Assembly (NCBI GenBank): GCA_030599515.1
Contig: JAUVNV010000126.1
Coordinates: forward strand, 1 to 7,354
DNA: 7,354 nucleotides
From: Acidimicrobiia bacterium
Lineage (GTDB): Bacteria; Actinomycetota; Acidimicrobiia; Spongiisociales; UBA5794
Reading direction: 5' to 3'
Positions within the stretch are counted from its first letter, which is position 1. The number at the start of each line of letters is the position of its first letter. Under the pieces are notes generated by a model. The model searched no databases, was not told the DNA's origin, and saw only the letters and a program-made list of their open reading frames with translations. Shown piece after piece: positions 6,060 to 7,354 of this stretch. A program made the position numbers and the translations under genes.

Positions 6060-6505
6060 GCGACTGGCTTGTCATCGCCATCGTGTTCCTTGTCGTCGTA
6101 TTGGCGATATGGCAGACGATTCAACTCCAGCAGATCCGCAAGCAGGTCGACGCGGTGCCGAAGGACGGGAATGTCTTCGCCCTGATCGATTCGACGACGG
6201 GTCGGATCAGTCGGGTCGAGGCGGGGTTGGCCGTCCTCGACCAGCGTGTACAGGATATCGAGGCTCGCCTTCCCTTCGCCGTGACACGGAACGCCGTTGT
6301 CGCGTACGATGCCTTCGGCAACATCACCGGTCAGCTCTCGCGGTCGATGGCGCTCCTCAGCGAGTCCGGCGACGGCATCGTCATATCGATTCTCGTGTCT
6401 CGCGAGGAGACGCTGTTCTTCGCCAAGGAGATCCGGGCCGGCGTCGGCAGCGAGATGCTCTCCCCAGAAGAGGACCGCGCAGTCGCCAACGCGATGGGCC
6501 GGTAG
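6056..6505 (+). CDS. DUF4446 family membrane-anchored protein
   Basis: A DUF4446 protein of unknown function, 149 aa from the chosen start. It has an N-terminal membrane helix (about 4-19), a heptad-like polar helix (about 20-72, with Q/R/V/L spacing suggestive of a coiled coil), and the conserved domain (about 74-145): RNAVVAYDAFGN, then LSRSMALLSESGDGIVISIL, REETLFFAKEI and LSPEED. This order of a Y-x-AF segment, a LALL-like strand, an R-E-x...Y/F-AK segment and a final L-S-x-EE is typical of the family. GTG at 6056-6058 overlaps the previous stop as GTGA, which implies coupling. An upstream ATG at 6023 would add 11 residues and overlap the previous gene by 37 nt; the GTG start leaves the helix right at the N-terminus and is preferred. 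serS follows after 9 nt. Confidence 0.88.
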   Translation: MSDWLVIAIVFLVVVLAIWQTIQLQQIRKQVDAVPKDGNVFALIDSTTGRISRVEAGLAVLDQRVQDIEARLPFAVTRNAVVAYDAFGNITGQLSRSMALLSESGDGIVISILVSREETLFFAKEIRAGVGSEMLSPEEDRAVANAMGR

Positions 6506-6514
6506 CATCCGCCA

Positions 6515-7354
6515 ATGATCGATGTTGGAATCCTTCGCGACCATCCGGGAGTTCTCGAGGCAGCACTGAAGCGTCGTGGCGTCGAACTCGACGTTGCCGC
6601 TCTTGCTTCGCTCGACCTCGAACGCCGTTCCGTGCGTGTTGATGCCGAGGCGATGCGATCCCGTCAGAAGGGTATCGGCAAGTCGATCGCTTCTCTGAGT
6701 GGCGATGAGAGGGAGACGGCCATTGCCGAAGCCGGAGAACTGTCCAATCGCTACAAGACGCGCCTGGCGGAGGCCGACGATCTCGACCAACGCTTCATGG
6801 ATCAATGGGTGGCCCTGCCCAACCTCGCCGACGACACGGCGGCCGACGGGTTCGAAGAAGAGGACAGCGTCGAGATCACCCGCTGGGGTGAACCACGGGC
6901 CTTCGACTTCAACGCCAAGGATCACGTGGATCTCGGTGAAGCCCTTGGGGTCATCGACATCGAGCGGGCTACGAAGATCTCCGGGAGTCGCTTCGGGATG
7001 CTGAAGGGGAAGCTCGCGCTCCTGGAGATGGCTATGGCCCGATGGGCCATGGATGAACTCGGTGGGTATGGCTTCATTCCGGTGCTCCCTCCAGTGCTCG
7101 TTCGGGAGCAGGCGCTGTTCGGAACCGGGATCTTTCCCGCCGAGCGTGAGCAGGTCTACTCGGTCGCGGAAGATGGCCTCTACCTCGTCGGCACGTCCGA
7201 GGTGCCTCTGGCCGCGATGCACGGCGACGAGATCATGGAGTCGGGCGACCTGCCGGTTCGATACGTCGGATTCTCGACGTGCTTCAGGGTGGAGGCCGGG
7301 ACGTATGGGAAGGACACACGGGGTATCTTCCGCGTCCACCAGTTCGACAAGGTC
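6515..7354 (+). CDS. serS: Seryl-tRNA synthetase (SerRS), 3' end cut by window
   Basis: SerRS charges tRNA-Ser (and tRNA-Sec where present) with serine, using ATP, in the cytoplasm. The 280 codons present run open to the last base of the window without a stop; about a third of a typical 420-430 aa enzyme is missing, including class II motif 3. Seen here: a start MIDVGILRDHPGVLEAALKRRG typical of the family, a charged helical arm (about 30-100) that recognises the long variable arm of tRNA-Ser, the VALPNLADD junction (99-107), motif 1 ending GFIPVLPPVLV (186-196), the TSE serine-binding loop (227-229), and motif 2 FSTCFRVEAG...DTRGIFRVHQF (253-277) with ATP-binding R258 and E260. ATG at 6515 lies 9 nt after the DUF4446 stop with no clear Shine-Dalgarno, suggesting coupled translation in the same operon. 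Confidence 0.96.
   Translation, partial: MIDVGILRDHPGVLEAALKRRGVELDVAALASLDLERRSVRVDAEAMRSRQKGIGKSIASLSGDERETAIAEAGELSNRYKTRLAEADDLDQRFMDQWVALPNLADDTAADGFEEEDSVEITRWGEPRAFDFNAKDHVDLGEALGVIDIERATKISGSRFGMLKGKLALLEMAMARWAMDELGGYGFIPVLPPVLVREQALFGTGIFPAEREQVYSVAEDGLYLVGTSEVPLAAMHGDEIMESGDLPVRYVGFSTCFRVEAGTYGKDTRGIFRVHQFDKV

Noticed and set aside
6041..7339. 432-codon minus-strand frame opposite the DUF4446 gene and serS
   Set aside because: It is the antisense of two clearly recognised genes, arises from high-GC codon bias, and its translation shows no domain.

Overview
The window comes from a high-GC actinobacterial chromosome. The gene content and order match the conserved cell-wall and Ser/Thr-signalling cluster of Actinomycetota: fhaA-fhaB-pstP-rodA-pbpA, with tRNA-Leu(CAG) divergent from fhaA. 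The compact forms of FhaA (220 aa, no long linker) and PstP (239 aa, catalytic domain only) suggest a lineage outside the mycobacteria/streptomycetes, possibly Acidimicrobiia. That placement is inference.

Minus strand, read right to left from 4752 to 201: fhaA (DUF3662 + FHA), fhaB (membrane helix + FHA), pstP (PP2C phosphatase), rodA (SEDS glycosyltransferase) and pbpA (class B transpeptidase). The genes are packed with 4-nt stop/start overlaps (pstP, rodA, pbpA) or a 7-nt gap (fhaB), so this is almost certainly one operon. RodA polymerises glycan strands and PbpA cross-links them. PstP and the two FHA proteins are the phosphatase and phosphothreonine-reader side of the PknA/PknB system. No kinase gene is visible; in relatives the kinases lie just beyond pbpA, which here is off the left edge.

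Positions 1-200, next to the pbpA stop codon, hold no believable gene. They carry two tandem arrays of 7-bp units, GGTATCC and CGAGTAC, whose cores are roughly inverted relative to one another. A third, degenerate 7-bp array (CTTGCAG-like) lies in the 213-bp divergent intergenic region at 4753-4965. This region also holds a well-placed leaderless-type -10 box for fhaA and a weak candidate promoter for the tRNA.

Plus strand, 4966 to the right edge: tRNA-Leu(CAG), then only 5 nt later a gene for an unrecognised single-pass membrane protein with a CARDB-like C-terminal domain, then a DUF4446 membrane protein (GTGA overlap), then the first 280 codons of serS (seryl-tRNA synthetase), cut by the window end. 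The tRNA appears to serve as the 5' leader of this operon.

The best candidates for something undescribed are the heptanucleotide arrays and the tRNA-to-mRNA junction. The rest is a well-known housekeeping locus with a few lineage-specific twists.
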